Origin: Gammaproteobacteria bacterium
GTDB taxonomy: Bacteria > Pseudomonadota > Gammaproteobacteria > S144-34
Assembly (NCBI GenBank): GCA_015487895.1
Contig: WFOW01000297.1
Span: 1 to 5,672 of the forward strand
Reading direction: 5' to 3'
Length of the DNA stretch: 5,672 nt
Each line of letters begins with the position of its first letter. Positions within the stretch are counted from its first letter, which is position 1. Positions 4,800 through 5,672 of this stretch are shown here, in pieces. Under the pieces are notes generated by a model. It was not told the origin of the DNA. It saw only the letters and a program-made list of their open reading frames with translations, and did not search any database. Position numbers and translations under genes: made by a program.

Positions 4800-5187
4800 C
4801 CCGGATCCCGTGGTGCTCGATGCCTCGGCCATCCTCGCCTACCTGCAGCGCGAGCCGGGCTACGAGCGCGTGCGCGGCGCATTGGCCGGCGGCGGCGCGG
4901 TCGTCGCCTCGGTGAATCTCGCGGAGGTGGCGGCCAAGGTGGCCGCCCGGGGCCACGATGCCTGTGCCGTCGTAGGCCGTCTCGAGGCGCTGGGCCTGCG
5001 GGTGGAAGAATTCACGCGCGCGGACGCGCTGGAGGCCGGCGCGCTGCGCGCGCTCGCGCCGTGGCTCTCGCTGGGCGATTGCGCCTGTCTCGCGCTCGCG
5101 CGCCGGCGCGGTGCGCCCGTGCTCACCGCCGACCGCGCCTGGTCGAAGCTCGACCTCGACGCACCCGACGTCGAGCTGCTGCGGTAG
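4786..5187 (+). CDS. vapC: VapC toxin, PIN-domain ribonuclease
   Basis: The protein is 133 aa, the usual VapC size. The four conserved acidic residues of the PIN domain are present: D12 in VVLDASAILAYL, E47 in SVNLAEVAAK, D98 in LSLGDCACLALA and D116 in PVLTADRAW. An intact Mg-dependent RNase site is therefore expected. VapC toxins cut specific RNAs, often initiator tRNA or the 23S sarcin-ricin loop, and stop translation when VapB is degraded. The target here cannot be predicted. The order antitoxin-toxin with a 14-base overlap is classical and implies coupled translation. GTG 4786 is supported by a GGAG seven bases upstream. GTG 4810 would trim eight residues and leave the domain intact. No frameshift or missing catalytic residue is seen, so the toxin looks functional. 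Confidence 0.92.
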   Translation: MGRDSPDPVVLDASAILAYLQREPGYERVRGALAGGGAVVASVNLAEVAAKVAARGHDACAVVGRLEALGLRVEEFTRADALEAGALRALAPWLSLGDCACLALARRRGAPVLTADRAWSKLDLDAPDVELLR

Positions 5188-5218
5188 GCACATGCGGCGC
5201 TGCGGGTGGCGCCGTGCC
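5187..5218 (+). terminator. GC-rich hairpin directly after vapC, possible weak terminator
   Basis: An inner stem CGGCGC (5195-5200) pairs with GCGCCG (5209-5214) around an eight-base loop. An outer stem GGCA (5187-5190) pairs with TGCC (5215-5218), with a four-base bulge on the left. The structure begins at the last base of the vapC stop codon. There is no U-tract after it, so it is not a standard intrinsic terminator. It might stabilise the 3' end or be a by-product of high GC content. Confidence 0.25.
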
Positions 5219-5276
5219 GCGGGCCGGAAGGCGGGCCGAGCGGAGGGCCGGCCGGACGAAGGCGAACACCACGCAC

Positions 5277-5282
5277 GGGAGG
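5277..5282 (+). promoter_or_regulatory. Strong ribosome binding site ahead of the right-edge gene
   Basis: GGGAGG (5277-5282) lies five bases before GTG 5288. It is one of the best Shine-Dalgarno matches in the window and decides the start of the following open frame over the in-frame ATG at 5192. Confidence 0.6.
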
Positions 5283-5287
5283 ATGCC

Positions 5288-5672
5288 GTGGACGAGACCG
5301 AGGCCATCCTGGAAGCATTGCGCGCGGTTTGGCGGGACTGGTCCGGCGCCCGCCGCACGTTCCGCAACGAGCCCGAGATGCAGTGCGAGATGCGCCAGGC
5401 ATTGCTGCGCCGGCTGCAACGGTCCGGATCGACGCTCGACGTGGCGCTCGAATACCGGGTTCCGGGCATCCCCAAAGGCCGGAACACGATGGCGAGGGCC
5501 TGCTACGACGTTGCTGTCGTTGCTGGTAAAGGGCAGCACGAGCGCCCTGTCGCCCTGATCGAGCTGTCGTACGGCGACACCAACGTTGCCCATGCGCTAC
5601 ACAACGGCGAGCTCAAGCTATTGGGATACTGCAATGGCCGGCATAAGCGTACCGGCGGTTCTTATGCGGAGA
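5288..5672 (+). CDS. Unrecognised protein, partial (continues past right edge); faint PD-(D/E)XK-like pattern
   Basis: A frame open from GTG 5288 to the window end gives 128 codons with no stop. The start is fixed by GGGAGG five bases upstream. The frame stays open back to ATG 5192, but that extension is Arg/Gly-rich and has no good ribosome site. The protein starts VDETEAILEALRAVWRDWSG, an acidic amphipathic helix, and continues through RNEPEMQCEMRQALLRRLQR, another helix. A more beta-like part follows: DVALEYRVPGIPKGR, ARACYDVAVVAG, PVALIELSYGD and then GELKLLGY. The spacing of Glu, then Asp in YDVAVV, then Glu in LIELS recalls a restriction-like nuclease core, but the expected Lys after the second Glu is Ser. 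I do not recognise the family, so no function is assigned. It may be cotranscribed with vapBC. Codons in the last 180 bases are less GC-biased than in neighbouring genes. Confidence 0.65.
   Translation, partial: MDETEAILEALRAVWRDWSGARRTFRNEPEMQCEMRQALLRRLQRSGSTLDVALEYRVPGIPKGRNTMARACYDVAVVAGKGQHERPVALIELSYGDTNVAHALHNGELKLLGYCNGRHKRTGGSYAE

Noticed and set aside
5192..5287. In-frame N-terminal extension of the right-edge gene from ATG 5192
   Set aside because: The extra 32 residues are Arg/Gly-rich, overlap a hairpin, and no ribosome site precedes ATG 5192, while GTG 5288 has a strong one.
1..5672. CRISPR array, insertion sequence or other mobile-element ends
   Set aside because: No regularly spaced direct repeats, no transposase or integrase reading frame and no long terminal inverted repeats were seen by eye.

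Overview
The window is very GC-rich chromosomal DNA with GTG starts and tightly packed or overlapping genes. The central four genes match the minor-pilin part of a mannose-sensitive haemagglutinin (MSHA) type IV pilus locus. MSHA loci are mainly known from Gammaproteobacteria and some Betaproteobacteria, so I infer a high-GC proteobacterium, possibly of the purple-sulfur or sulfur-oxidising gammaproteobacterial kind. That lineage guess rests on gene content and composition only.

Layout. Everything from 1 to 4401 is read on the minus strand. From right to left it holds four prepilin-like genes, mshC, mshD, mshO and mshP, all short-gapped or overlapping. A 73-base gap with a good promoter candidate follows. 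Next come two Uma2-family (PD-(D/E)XK nuclease fold) proteins, an ECF sigma factor and a small single-pass membrane protein that looks like its anti-sigma partner. The membrane protein's stop overlaps a further ATG that runs off the left edge. Everything from about 4515 to 5672 is on the plus strand: a vapB-type AbrB-fold antitoxin, a vapC PIN-domain toxin, and an unrecognised gene with a strong ribosome binding site that runs off the right edge.

How they work together. MshC, MshD, MshO and MshP are expected to be processed by prepilin peptidase and to act as minor pilins that prime or cap the pilus. The major pilins (mshA/mshB) and mshQ are not next to them here. VapB and VapC form a toxin-antitoxin pair. 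The ECF sigma and membrane protein look like a stress- or envelope-sensing regulator. The two Uma2 genes precede it in what appears to be one transcription unit.

The most interesting regulatory spot is the AT-rich 40 bases at 4481-4520 between the divergent msh and vapBC units. Candidate promoters for both directions overlap there, their -35 boxes form an inverted repeat, and the antitoxin mRNA may be leaderless. I found no RNA genes, CRISPR arrays, insertion sequences or phage genes. I did not find a convincing new defence system. The least explained items are the Uma2/ECF operon and the partial gene at the right edge.
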